A model generated the notes under the pieces. It was given only the letters and a program-made list of their open reading frames with translations. It did no database searches and was not told the origin of the DNA. DNA of 64,000 nt from Lichtheimia corymbifera B2541 (taxonomy: Eukaryota > Mucoromycota > Mucoromycetes > Mucorales > Lichtheimiaceae): contig JNEU01000734.1 of the NCBI GenBank assembly GCA_000697475.1, forward strand, positions 310,001 through 374,000, given 5' to 3'. The number at the start of each line of letters is the position of its first letter. The first letter of the stretch is position 1. The position numbers were made by a program, and so were the translations under genes. This document shows positions 44,891-56,461 of this stretch, in pieces.

Positions 44891-45139
44891 AACATAGGGC
44901 AATGTCATGAAATTCTGGCAATAGTATGCTAGAGTGTGATCCAGTACAACTCTCCCGTTAACATATGACCCAAACCGACCATCCTTTAATGCCTTATGGA
45001 AATGGTTTCTATGAGACACTGCATTTTATGCTGTTGCTATGGGGCCAGCAGCAACAAAGGCGATGGGCGGAGTTTGTTGTAATGCCACATTGCCTGTGAT
45101 TCTGGCTGTACACACCTCTTGTGCAGTGGTTGGAACAAT

Positions 45140-46361
45140 ATGGTGGACTCGTAAGTAGCCTATTATCTCACACTATACAGTATCAAAGGGTTACTGATAA
45201 TGTTATGTATAGACAAATGATTCTCGACCCTGGTGAGCTACTCGACATCGTTTATTGTACGCGTACATGTCTCTAATCTAACGCCTTCAATAGCCATTAG
45301 GGATTGGGTCCTTATTCCCATCATGATTGTCATGGTGCTCGTTGGTGTGCTTCGCCATCATATCACAATGCTCTTGACAGGCCAGCCAAAGAAACCCCAA
45401 ATCAAGGCAGTTCGTGAATCGTAAGTTGCAAGCCAAGAGGTTTTATCTGCAGCAGTGAGCTCACTATCACGTGTATACATATAGTAAAGCGCTTTTACGA
45501 GGTTTTCGCTTACGAGCCTTTGGTGACCATATCCCGCCTTACGCGTTTACAGGTCGAAAGAGCTACTTAGCAAATGCATATGAGGATGGCAGATATCTCA
45601 AGAACCCTACTCCCAAGGAGGGCGACACCCCAGCAAATCCTATGACAGATCCTGATATGATGGAGGGCATGATGGAAGGCATGAAGAAACAGTTGACCAA
45701 TATGGTGCCTCAAATGCTTATTATGGGTTGGATCAATTTCTTCTTCAAGGGCTTTGTTGTCAGTAAGTGCAAAGGATTGCCAATGTAAAAGGAAATCAGG
45801 CGACTGATGGATGGTTTATATGATAGTCAAGTTGCCATTTCCCCTGACGCCTCGTTTCAAGACCATGCTCCAAAGCGGTGTCAATACACGTGACATGGAT
45901 GTCACTTGGGTATCGTCATTGTCATGGTACTTCCTCAATCTCTTTGGTCTTGGCAGTGTCTTTGCTCTTATCTTGGGTGATAATAATGGTATGTATGTGG
46001 TGGAAGGTGGTCATGGATGCAAGACTAATGGCTATCTTATTGGGAAATAGCTGCAGGAGTGGATATGGCAGCAATGAGCGCAATGCCGGGCGCAATGCCG
46101 GGTGCTACTGGACAACCTGGACAACAACCTGATTTTGCAAAGATGTTTTTGGCTGAAAAGGAAAATCTGTTGATCACTCCACACAAATGGGACCTTGAGG
46201 ATGTTGAAGTACGCTTATTGCAAAAGTACGGTAAAAAGACGGCCGATGTTTCCGCGAACAAGTCAACCAGCAATAAGAAGGGACCACAGACGATTCGTGA
46301 CAAGATCAAAGCAAACCAACAACAGCAGAGCAAGGCAGGTGCCAGCAACAAACGTCGTTAG
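45140..46361 (+). CDS. EMC3: EMC3, ER membrane protein complex subunit 3
   Basis: Six exons (45140-45150, 45213-45232, 45294-45420, 45485-45762, 45827-45988, 46051-46361) give 302 residues. The first two coding exons are tiny (11 and 20 nt) and encode MVDSQMILDP; joining them puts the start directly before the conserved AIRDWVLIPIMIVM. Other EMC3 hallmarks: RHHITMLL, LRGFRLRAFGDHIPPYAF, GRKSYL, the Met-rich loop MMEGMMEGMKKQLTNMVPQMLIMGWINFFFKGFV, and KLPFPLTPRFKTMLQSGV. EMC3 belongs to the Oxa1/YidC superfamily and forms the insertase core of the EMC in the ER, inserting tail-anchored and multipass proteins. A foldback-element remnant lies ~250 bp upstream, so part of its promoter may derive from it. 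An AATAAA follows the stop. Confidence 0.95.
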
Positions 46362-47634
46362 ATAGAATCTCTCTCTTTTGCTAGTTACCAACAATAAATT
46401 CAATAATCAGAGCAGCCGCTGTGTATATACAAATTACACATTCAATGGTTGGGTTGACTAGGGTGATTCAACTTTTTAAGATTTTGATTGGCATATCGCT
46501 TTCATCGGATTCAGCAGCAGATTTTTTATACGTCAAATAGTGGTTAATTCGGTAGGCGATGGGAATCGCATGCAGAACCTTCCGTATTGAGATCAAGGTG
46601 CATTTGCTTACTCCCACGCTTATACCGCAAGTGGATTTACGTTGGCACCATCACATTGCCGTGTAGACCAGCTGATGTCCCATGTAATAATGTTGTGTGG
46701 TATGACGTTTTCATTATTCGAGAGGGTGGGTTTCGTAGTACACGTACTTTTCAACTTCACCTTTTCCATAGTGAAGGCCGTACAACAGTAAACAAATACA
46801 AGGTGTACCTTTTATAATGTTTGTTATCATGTATCACATGGCTGTGGCTGAGGTTGAGATTCCAATTATCCTTTGTACCGTCTCAAAAATAGGATGCAAA
46901 GTATTTCGAAAAGGTGGGGAAGGATCGCATACATGTGTATATGTATTGAATGTGTGGCAATCTTAGGATTGTGCAACTTTATCTCTCTCTCTCTCTCAGA
47001 TGGGTTTCCTTTTCAGTTTTCTTTTGTCATTTACGGTTGTACCTTAACCCCGTAACCGACTAAAAAGAGCGGGGATAAACACAGATCAATCGAACCAGGT
47101 AGTGAAAGGTTTGTGACATGCTACTATCAATCAACATTAGATGTTCTTGGTAAAGGTGATGCCAATGACTAAAAAGAAGGCGGTTGATAATGATGATGAT
47201 AATGATGGTGCTGGATGATAGAATAGCCGCTGATTTTATCATTGATGCAGTGAGGATCTACGGAAATGGTAAATAAAATGAGATAATCGCAAGCAGGGAA
47301 ACAAAGATAAATGAATGGATGTTTATATCTATATGTGCATATGTGCATGTGTGTGTATAGTCTAGAGTACAACTACTTGGATGATCGCCCTTTGGATGTG
47401 TGTTGTATAGGTGTCTAGGTGGAAGGGAGGCGGGAAGTGAAAAGTAGCTGCGGTAGCTTACTGGCCTGCTCTCTCTCTTTTGACTCAATCTTTCACACTC
47501 CTTGTCCCAAGACCTTTCTCTCTCTATCTCTTACTTCTACTCTCTCTCTCTCTTTCTCTTTCACTCTTTGAGATCGTGACTTTGCACCGCACAAACTGGA
47601 CGAGATCTCTGCTTGCAACACTTGATTTTCTGAC
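46362..47634. other. Intergenic region upstream of the Zn2Cys6 regulator
   Basis: About 1.27 kb without a supported gene. It contains CT microsatellite tracts at 46981-46998 and 47515-47575; the latter is the probable 5' leader of the regulator. Confidence 0.4.
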
Positions 47635-50600
47635 ATGTCGTCTGTTTTTGTGTCTGACAACGGTGCATTCTCTCAATCGCAACCTCCTAAAGCACCAGAA
47701 CCAGCACGCCCTAAACGACCACGTCCCAGTCTTGCGGTAAGCGGTTTTATTCTTTTTTATAACAACACTATAGTATGGCTGCTGACAATACAATCCTCTC
47801 TAGTGCATTCGATGTAGAAAGAAAAAAGTGAAATGCGACTTTGTACAGCCAACATGTGGACGATGTGCGAATGCTGGATTGCCTTGCAGTTATGCGACTC
47901 CTCCTCGACGAGTGGATGGTCGAGCGTTTGATGAACTTGGAACACATGTGGAAGAGCTCAAGGAACGTATGCAACGAATGCAGTCCGAGTTGGCGATGAT
48001 TAAGAGCAATCTTCATCCATTTTCTGGAGGATCCAGCAGCGGTAGTGGTGGTGGTAGTAATGGGACAGCAACAGCAGCAACAGCGGATGGTATCAACTCG
48101 ACGATGGGTAGTGAGGATGATCCTCATAGCAGCATTTCACCGAGTCCAATGATGGTGAATCAACTCTCTGTGGCTCACGACAGAGGCGGTGGTGCGTTAT
48201 CAATGGCAGATCCCTTGTCACAGCAACCGGTTACTTGGAAACTATCACTATCTCCTTCTGGTTTACGCATTGATACCAACATTGCTAGTGTGGCGGATTT
48301 GTATCGCATTTTACTCAACGGCATCAGTCAACTCAACATCAGCAGCGAATCAACCACCAACTTGTTCAGCACTGATTCCATCCGTGGCGATAAATCACGG
48401 CCACATAAGGCTTGGGGTCGCTATGGGCAACGAGTGAAACCCCTGGAAGATGGCAACACAGCTACAGCAAATGCCGGCCATAGCAACAGTAATAACAGCA
48501 TTGGTGGAATGGCTGCCAACACTAGCAATAGCAGCAACAGTGGTGGTGGTGGAGGACGACTATGGGAGGTGGACGACAATGAAGCACGCAAGATTATCCA
48601 GGAGCGTCAAGTTGGAATGGATGACACAATCCCAAAGGAGACATTGGACAATTTGATGAATACGTGCTACCATCATTGCTTCTTGGCTTATCAGATTGTT
48701 GACAAGGAGGCTTTTATGCAAGAATACACTAGTGGTAATGGCCTTGATCCTTTGCTCGCCAATTCAATCAGTGCTTGGGTTTCCAAACATGGCTGTGTGT
48801 ATCACAATGCATGCCCAGGTCGCAATCCATCCACCATGGGAGAAGCTTATTTCAAGAATGCACGTCAGCTGTTGAAAAAGTGCTTTGATATTAGCAATGC
48901 AACCACAGTGCACGCGTTATTGAATCTGTATATGTATCAATTGAGCAGCGAACGATCGAGCTTGGCATATCTCTACATTGGTCTTGCTATTCGTATGGCG
49001 CAGGACCTCAAGTTCCACAAGAAAGAGCATATGCCTGCTGATCCAAAGCAACGGGAGACAAGCAAGCGTTTATGGTGGTCGGCATATTGGCTTGATTTAT
49101 GTGCCGCTTTGGAATCGAATCGCCCCACGATGGTTGATGACAAGGATTGTGATCTTGAATATCCAACGAAGCTTGATTTTGAGGATGACGAGACTGGGTT
49201 CCGGATCGACTTTTGCGTTCATTCGATCAAATTGATGAAGATTCGCAAAGATATCATGAAGCATTTGCCATCTGAGCAATCGGGACAGTCGTTGCTTTCA
49301 GCTATTTCACGTTTGGAGAATGCGTTGACCAATTGGTTGAACGAATTACCACAGCATTTACGATTCGAAGCTGAGGACGTATTCCAAAAGACTGGCACGT
49401 TCCGTGACGAAGCCATGCTTATTCTCAACATCCAATACCAAACCACATGGATCATGTTGCACAAGTTCTTTTTGCCCAAACAGAATCAAACTGCTACGCC
49501 CGTCGCATTACTCTCACTCAACATTTGCACCAAATCAGCCAACTTCATCACAAAGATGCTGGATATCTATGCCAACAACTTGTGCTGGTGTCAGTTCTTT
49601 TACACCCTGGATGGTGTCATTGCAAGCGTTTCGATTCATCAGAGCAATGCGTTATCAGAAGAAAAGGACGTCGCTTTGTTGGCTCAACGCAACTTGATCC
49701 TCATTGCTGAAGTACTTCGCAAATCACCTCTTGTTTACATGGAAAAGGTCAATGAGATTATTGAGAGCATCGAATCATTCTTGAAGCAAAACAATCTTCC
49801 CACGGATATCAGCAGTATGCCAGCTGTCAATGAAGACCTTGTCAATCAGCAATCGATTTATTCTGTATTCCATCCTGGTGTATTTGACAACAACAACAAC
49901 AGCAGCAACAGCAACCGAAGCGATACACAATCAGCAACCACTGGTACGAGCGGCACTGGTCCCATGAAGCAGACCCCAACAGTATCACATGCATCACCTG
50001 TCGTTTCTTCACAACAACAACAGCAACATACACCAGCATCCATGCCTGTACGCACCCCGGTGGTGCCATCAGCCAACCTTACACCTCACATGCAACAACA
50101 AGCAGCCATGTCAACAAGTCCATCACCTTCTCCTCAACCATCCATGTCAAGTCAAGGACACCCACATCCACGACAACAACAACAGCAGCAGCCAGCAGGT
50201 GTACCATCACAACAACAACAGCAACCACTTGCAGGATCGCCTATGGGTTTTGCCAATCAGCCACTTCATGGACCAGGATCTGGTAATATGATGTCTGGAC
50301 CTGGAATGTTATTCAGCAATCCTGCATTGATGGGTTTCCCAGGCGTGGGCACGGGCCAAGTGGATCAGATGCTTTTCAGAGATATGAACTTTGCTGTTGA
50401 CCAATCAGCCGCTGTGGGTGAAGAGGCATTAGCACAACCTGACGTATTCGCATCACTCGGTTCCAATATGCTTGGTGGCAATGGCAACAATCCTGCAGCA
50501 GCAGCAGCAGCAGCTGGATATAGTACCAATGCGACATCGGCAGGCACAACAGCACCTTTCACATTCTCAGCCGATTTGACACCCGATTTGTATAATGCAA

Positions 50601-50980
50601 GTCAATTGCGAGGAGACAACAATTTGTTTGGTAACCCAGCAACCATGTTTGGATTGCCAGGTCAGCATCAACAGCAACAACAACAACAGCATCCACAGCA
50701 ACATCCACAACAGCACCAGCAACAACATCAACAATATGGTGATGCTTCGGGATTCGATCCGGCAAATTTCTTTGGTGGCATGGATCAAGCAGCCATGAAT
50801 GCATTACTCTATGGTTCCGGAAATGCTGGCAATAATGGAGCTGGAGGACAAGGGGCTATGCCAATGGGATTTTCGCAGCAGCAACAGCCTTCATCAGATA
50901 GCTTTGCAGCAGCAAGCATGTACGCGGCGGCAGCATCCAACAGAAAACGCACACACCGTGATTGGGAGGAACCTTCATGA
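47635..50980 (+). CDS. Zn2Cys6 binuclear-cluster transcription factor with glutamine-rich tail
   Basis: Exons 47635-47736 and 47804-50980 give 1092 residues. The zinc cluster (residues 35-62) reads C-x2-C-x6-C-x6-C-x2-C-x6-C: CIRCRKKKVKCD...TCGRCANAGLPC. It is followed by a linker and a short coiled coil (VEELKERMQRMQSELAMI). A fungal_trans middle homology domain spans about residues 300-480 (YHHCFLAYQIVDKEAF, LAYLYIGLAIRMAQDLKFH, RLWWSAYWLDL, NRPTMVDDKDCDLEYP). The last ~400 residues are disordered and rich in Q, N, S, P, with poly-Q/His tracts (QQQQQQQHPQQHPQQHQQQ) and an alanine run, likely an activation region. The only intron falls exactly before the first zinc-binding cysteine. Target genes are not evident; it is a general family of fungal metabolic regulators. 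Confidence 0.92.
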
Positions 50981-51465
50981 TTTCAACACAATCTTTCTCT
51001 TTTCAACATACCACATCATTATCCTCTTTTATCTGTGTGTGTTTTGTTTGTGTCCTACATCAATCCATCTCTCTCACTCTCTCTCAGAAAAAGAACCCCT
51101 TTCTCCAAAGTCATCTTTGTTTCTCCTAACTTGTCCAACTCAGTATCCTTCCCATTGTTCTTTTTGTTGCTTGTCTTTTTCCTTTTATAGTGTTTTATTT
51201 CGTTTCTCTCTCTCTCTCTTTTTCTTGTATACTATATGCCTCTTCTTTTCGAGATGGAGCAAAGCATGACATGTTGTTATGTGTGTCCCCTTGTTTCTTT
51301 GGCCTGTTAGTTGTTTTACTATTATTATCATCATCATCAATAATGAAGAAGAAGAAAAAAAAGACATTATTATGCAAGCGTGATTGAATGAGCATGGTTG
51401 ACACGTATATGTAAATTTGGGGGTGGATGGAAAGGGGGATAATGATGTCGGTGATGATGGTGATG
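50981..51465. other. 3' intergenic region with CT and AT-trinucleotide microsatellites
   Basis: Convergent 3' flanks. CTCTCT runs occur at 51070-51085 and 51205-51220, an ATTATTATCATCATC run at 51320-51340, and an AAGAAGAAGAAAAAAAAG stretch near 51345-51362. No gene seen. Confidence 0.45.
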
Positions 51466-52545
51466 CTATGGAACGTGTGTCGTTGCTGTGGAAGGTTCCA
51501 AATGAATTTCAAAGCGACCTCGTTTGATAACAATGGTATTGTGGGTCCGCATCTCGTGAATAATTGGGGGTGGTTCATGGTGGTCCTTGCGAGGGTCTCG
51601 CCAAAATGCATCTTCCCATATATGCGGCTGCTGCTGGTTATCATTATCACTCTTTGTATCTCCTATCGTGGTGGTTGTTTTCTTACGATAGTCAGTAGTA
51701 GTAATAGTATCTTGTTGCGGTTGCTGCGGTGTTGCAGCGGATAATGTAGTTGGTGTAACAGGTTCATCCATGCTGCTGACACTGATGGCCGAAGAGCAAT
51801 TGCAGCAGCTGCAATGTGATGATTGTTGTTGTGGTAATTGGCTACTTCCACTACTGGTTGTTGCTGATGATGCACCACCTCCTCTTTTATCCACCAATAC
51901 CAATTCATCGATCAAGACCCTGCTGCTGCTGTCGATGTTCGAGGAGGTGGTGGATACTAAAGATGACGACAGCAGAGGTGTTGTACATGTTGAAGTCGTT
52001 GTTGGAACCAAAAGCAGCTCATCATTAGGCAAAATCTTGATGCCTGCCATATCGGCGAATTCCTTGGCTGTAAGCTCACCGGAGGAATGTACACCAATAG
52101 AGGGTCGCATGGTGATGGCAGTTTTGCTACGTCGATGAGTTTTTCGTCCTGGTGATGGTGCATTTTGTGTGGGTTGTTGGAATAAGCTATGTGTATGTCG
52201 ATGGTGACCAGGTCGTTTATGGGATGTCGAATTAACAAGGATGCCCTTTGTCGCTGCATTATTATTGCCTTCACTAGGTCGTCTTCCTCGTGGCTCTCGT
52301 TTCAAGTCGAGAGTCATGTTGGATAATGATTGCTTTCGATAGTGATATCGTTCAAATGCTTCATCGTTTGCAAAACGTCGTGTGTTGTTATCTTGTACAT
52401 TGAGATGGCTGCCAAACAGTGCCAATGAAGATTTTAATTTGCTTGACAAGCTGGTAGTGGTGCTCTGATCATCCGATGATTGCTTATTACCACCACCTGT
52501 GAGTGAGATAGGTAATGAGGGTTTTCGTTTAAGAGCTGCAATCAT
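51466..52545 (-). CDS. Hypothetical disordered Ser/Thr-rich protein
   Basis: An intronless frame of 359 residues from ATG 52545 (MIAALKRKPSLPISLTGGG). It is dominated by low complexity: S/T-rich blocks, basic RR/KR and HRH patches (HKRPGHHRHTHS, GRKTHRRSKTAI), QQ runs and a small cysteine cluster (SHCSCCNCSS). More ordered segments are TAKEFADMAGIKILPNDELLLVP in the middle and IWEDAFWRDPRKD...HNTIVIKRGRFEIHLE near the end. The last motif (I-x-K-x-GRF-x-I) resembles a short linear motif found in several fungal kinase-associated proteins, but no family is assigned. Codon usage and the uninterrupted frame support a real gene. It is convergent with the Zn2Cys6 regulator and divergent from PI31. 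Confidence 0.7.
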   Translation of the reverse strand: MIAALKRKPSLPISLTGGGNKQSSDDQSTTTSLSSKLKSSLALFGSHLNVQDNNTRRFANDEAFERYHYRKQSLSNMTLDLKREPRGRRPSEGNNNAATKGILVNSTSHKRPGHHRHTHSLFQQPTQNAPSPGRKTHRRSKTAITMRPSIGVHSSGELTAKEFADMAGIKILPNDELLLVPTTTSTCTTPLLSSSLVSTTSSNIDSSSRVLIDELVLVDKRGGGASSATTSSGSSQLPQQQSSHCSCCNCSSAISVSSMDEPVTPTTLSAATPQQPQQDTITTTDYRKKTTTTIGDTKSDNDNQQQPHIWEDAFWRDPRKDHHEPPPIIHEMRTHNTIVIKRGRFEIHLEPSTATTHVP

Positions 52546-53057
52546 ATCTTTAGTAAGAAAAAGTGGATAAAGAAAGAGAGGAATGGGGGAGAGAGAGAAA
52601 AGAACAAGTTGTAATGTGTTCCTTTTCAGAGTTGTTGAGAGGAGGTGAAAAAGTATAAAGATGAACAATCCGAGTCGGTTTGTCAGTTATTGGTCTGGAT
52701 TGGAGAAAGGGTCTATTTCTTTTTGGGGGGAAAAGGGGCTAAAGATCACAATGAACATGTCTTTTTTCTCTCTTTCTCTCTCCCTCAGGCACGTGCGTCT
52801 AACAAGGGATTTCCGAACGAGCCATCCGACTCCTAATCGGCTTGCCACCACTATAGCAAGTCAGTCATGATGACCATTGGTCTGAAAAGGAATATGTTGT
52901 CGTGTATGTCTTTCAAAGTACAAGATATGGATGATGGTGCAACAACTACGAGGTCAACCAATGGCTGGAAATTCGAGTCACTTTCATGTGTTGGGCTTAA
53001 TGCCGCGTAAGCATTGACGTTTGCTCTCTCTTTCTTTCCACTCACACACATACAACA
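52546..53057. other. Divergent intergenic region
   Basis: Upstream regions of the disordered-protein gene and the PI31 gene. A CTCTCTCTCT-type tract at 52768-52784 and a CTCTCTCTTTCTTTCC tract at 53024-53039 are visible, the latter just before the PI31 start. No gene. Confidence 0.4.
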
Positions 53058-54512
53058 ATGTCAAACAACTCGCTGGATCCCGCTTCGATCTTGCACACAC
53101 TCGCACAAATTACACCTGGAACGCTACAGAACCCATACGATGCACTCGCTGCCACCACCCATGCCATCATGTTGAGCATCGGTTGTAAGTTTGCTGGTCT
53201 TGGAGACGACGCCCGACAAGGTAAAGTAGGGGAGGCGGTGTTTTGAGTTGCATGAACCATTCAGAAACAAACCTTGTTTTGTATTGCATGATTTGAGTAG
53301 AAGGCGACGGCACTGTTCGAACACTACCACAAGAATGGAATTCAAATGGTCCTCATCACTATGCATTTCGTTACAGCCATCCACAATCAAGTATGACTCT
53401 TGTCATTAAATCCATCAGGCTTGGTGATAGGTGGATTTGTCATGGCATTGGTATTGAGGTAAGTCTTGTTGTCTCTATTTCATAGACTTGGATAGCATAT
53501 AGTAACCTCGTATCGATAGGATAACAAGACTGCGACTTTGGATATCGTAACATCACAGTTTACTTCGGCTGCATTTTTCCCACATGATCCATCAACAAGC
53601 CAAGAACCTCTCATCCATGGTTTCATCTCGACAAGCCAGTTCCAAGAGTTTATTTCCTTATTCAAAATCAACATCTTGCAACGTATTCTTCCAGGATTGC
53701 AAAAGGAAGGCTATGATAATTCTGGGTAAGAATCAAAATTACAGATTGAACGACTTTGGAGATATTCATGGATGCTATTCTTGTCCTTCTAGATCTTCAT
53801 CACAGCAACAGCAACAACAACAACCTCCCTCTTCTTCTTCCACAACTCAACCACAAAGACGTGATCCTCCACCTTTCCGACCACCACTTTATGAAGATCC
53901 TATTTCAGCTGATGATCCCTCCTCGTTCGAGTAAGTTGCAACTTTGTCTGGTGGTTGTTTATCACTAACCCCCAACATTTTCCCCATTTTAGCCCTAGCA
54001 ATCCCTTTAGTGTAGGTCGTTCTGATCTGGAGCCCATGGGAGGTGGTCTTCGAATGCCAGGGTAAGTTATGCTTCAATTGCTATATACATTGCATATATT
54101 TACCAGTGAATGTATGCATAGATCCGGTGGCGGTATGTTTGTTGGCCCTGAGCATCCCATGTTTCGAGCACGTCGTGACGAGGAGCAATCGCCATTTAGT
54201 GGTGAAGGTCCACAGCGTTTACCAAGGTAACATCTTTATACAATGAAATTTTATTCATTCAATCGACTGATTTATTTTTGCTTAAATTAGAGGTGCTGTA
54301 CCACCTGGTGCACGCTTTGATCCCATTACACCCACTGGCGGTAGTGGTGGTATGAGACCTCCTCGCGGTCCTCGTGGTGGCTTTTTTAGCGGTGAGCCTG
54401 ATAATGATGAATTACCTCCTCCAGTAAGTTGTGTAACTAACGCCTGCATGAAAACAAAAGGTGGTCCATTCTAAGCGTGGGATTTTAGGGAAGCCATGAT
54501 ATGTTCTTGTGA
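53058..54512 (+). CDS. PSMF1: PI31-like proteasome regulator (PSMF1)
   Basis: Eight exons (53058-53220, 53301-53458, 53520-53725, 53793-53930, 53993-54061, 54122-54226, 54291-54423, 54489-54512) give 331 residues. The N-terminal FP domain (residues 1-175) shows PYDALAATTHAIMLSIGCKFAGLG, LPQEWNSNGPHHYAFRYSHPQSS and LILRIG-like strands (MTLVIKSIRLGDRWICHGIG). The C-terminal proline-rich region has the PI31 signature: PFSVGRSDLEPMGGG, GGGMFVGPEHPMFR and PPGARFDPITP with RG-rich PRGPRGGF. The final 24-nt exon gives a GSHDMFL end, as in homologues. PI31 binds the 20S proteasome through its C-terminal tail and can act as inhibitor, assembly factor or transport adaptor. A polyglutamine run begins the fourth exon. 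Confidence 0.92.
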
Positions 54513-54658
54513 AACAGTGCATCATTATATACACACACAACAAATAAAAGAGGCATGGATCGGATGATGGATTTGATCAAATTAAAGACCTGTTCGGAGC
54601 CTTTTTTTGACAAAGTTTCTTTCTTTTCTATTTTTTCACCTTTTCTTTACTCTCTTGC

Positions 54659-56461
54659 ATGTCGGTTACCACGTCGTTTGTTGTTATTTCAGGAGGTTCA
54701 GGTTGCAATGCTATAGGTAAAAGCGCTCATTCCAATTACTTGCGGTGACGTATCACGATCACGTCTTTTTGCGTATCCACAACCACCAACTCACGGCTTA
54801 TAATGCACACACACATACACACACACACGCACACACTTTTTCATACGACGAAAAGCACCTGCGTTTCAAAATTTCAATGCAAATGTACATTACGTGCTCG
54901 CTATATCCGATAATGGTGGATCAACAGTACGTGTATTATTGAGTATATATTCCTCAGCTCACAGCATGGAAGCTTATACGTTTTATCCCACGCTATACTA
55001 GAGCGAGCTCATCCGAGTCCTTGGTGGGCCTAGCATTGGTGATTTACGTGCACGGCTAACGCGTTTGATCGACACTACTCAATCCGAAGAAAAACAAGCT
55101 ATCAAAGACTTGCTCAGCTATCGACTTTCCAAATCTGCAGACAGCCACACTGTGCGTGAGGAATGGATGGCAATTGTTGAAGGTCACCATCGACTATGGA
55201 ACAAGATACCAACCGAGAAAAAGGAAACGATCCGAGGTTTTTTGGTGGCATTCAATACTGAAATCATCAAACGTGCATACAAATGCTTTGATTTTCGAAA
55301 TGGATCGATTGGCAACTTTTTCTTGACGGGCGCACGGTTGTTTTTTGGATCGCTTGAAGCAGCCATTTTTTTATTTGCAGCAATCACGGGCATTGAAGAT
55401 CGCACTTCTGTATTACCAGTCATTGTCACCAATCACACAGCCGCCATTGCTGCTGAACTTGAGGATGGCGATGTATTACGCGGGCAGGTAAAAGGGATCT
55501 TTGGCATATGTTGTATGATTGGATTCATATATTAAACCCGGTTGATTTAGTGCGAGATCAGCCATCCTTCACCCAGCAGACGGCCAAGTCTTCGGAATCC
55601 CATGGATACTTATACTGCAGTGGGAGGATTACAATCACCACCAGTACCAGATGGAAGTCGTAACATGAATATGAATCTGATTTTCGAGAAGGCCACTGAG
55701 GAAAAGCTCTCATCAGCTATCACCCGCCTTTATTACATGGTACATGCTCTTTAACATCGATCCAACTTTTACTTGTGAAGCTAACCGCATCATCATGGAT
55801 AGAATGAATTCGGCCAAGAAATATACCCATGGCCCAATCCAAAGGTCGTTGACAGCATTAACAGCTCCGAGACGCTTATCTATTCAATCGGCTCACTTTA
55901 CACATCCATCTGCCCCTGTCTTATTCTTCGCGGTATCGGGAGAACCATAGCACAATCACCATCACTGAAACGCAAGATTATGATCCTCAACGGCTTTGAT
56001 GACCGTGAAACTGAAGGATGCACTGCTGTCGACTTTATCAACATCATCACACACGCGCTCAACCAGAGTCAGGCTATTGATGCAAAACGTGATTTTTATG
56101 AGCGAAGGACACGTGAAGGATTGAGACGGTTGTCGGTGGCCCAATACGAAGGATACCCGTTATCGACATCCAAGAAAAAGGAAACTGCTACTATTGATAC
56201 TCGTGTGGATGAGCTCTTGCCCCGATCACCGCCATCTGATTTCATCACCCATATGATTTATATTTCATCTACAGGTATGTGTCATTGAAGAAAAGGCATG
56301 GATGATATCTTATTGATCATCGTTCATATGCAGAAATTGAGGTGGATGTAGAAAGGATTGAGAATATGGGCATTCGATGCATCAAAATTACTCAAGACAC
56401 ACCCGAATACACTGACAAGTGCTTGCAGCCCATACTTGAACGAATCATAGCTGAGGATTAG
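54659..56461 (+). CDS. CofD/YvcK-like (UPF0052) protein
   Basis: Six exons (54659-54716, 54856-54926, 55002-55487, 55551-55739, 55803-56274, 56334-56461) give 467 residues. The N-terminus has the nucleotide-binding start SFVVISGGSGCNAI and SDNGGSTSELIRVLGGPSIGDLRARL. The core holds FRNGSIGNFFLTGARLFFGSLEAAI, VLPVIVTNHTAAIAAELEDGDVLRGQ and, near the end, a LLPRSPPSDFITHMIYIS segment. These are hallmarks of the CofD-like fold. In archaea and some bacteria, CofD makes coenzyme F420; YvcK proteins act in cell-wall metabolism and bind UDP-sugars. Fungi are not known to make F420, so the substrate here is unknown. Intron 1 (139 nt) holds a CA microsatellite. The start lies 147 bp after the PI31 stop on the same strand. 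Confidence 0.9.
54798..54836 (+). repeat. CA microsatellite inside intron 1 of the CofD-like gene
   Basis: CACACACACATACACACACACACGCACACAC lies between the 54717 donor and 54855 acceptor. Confidence 0.75.
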
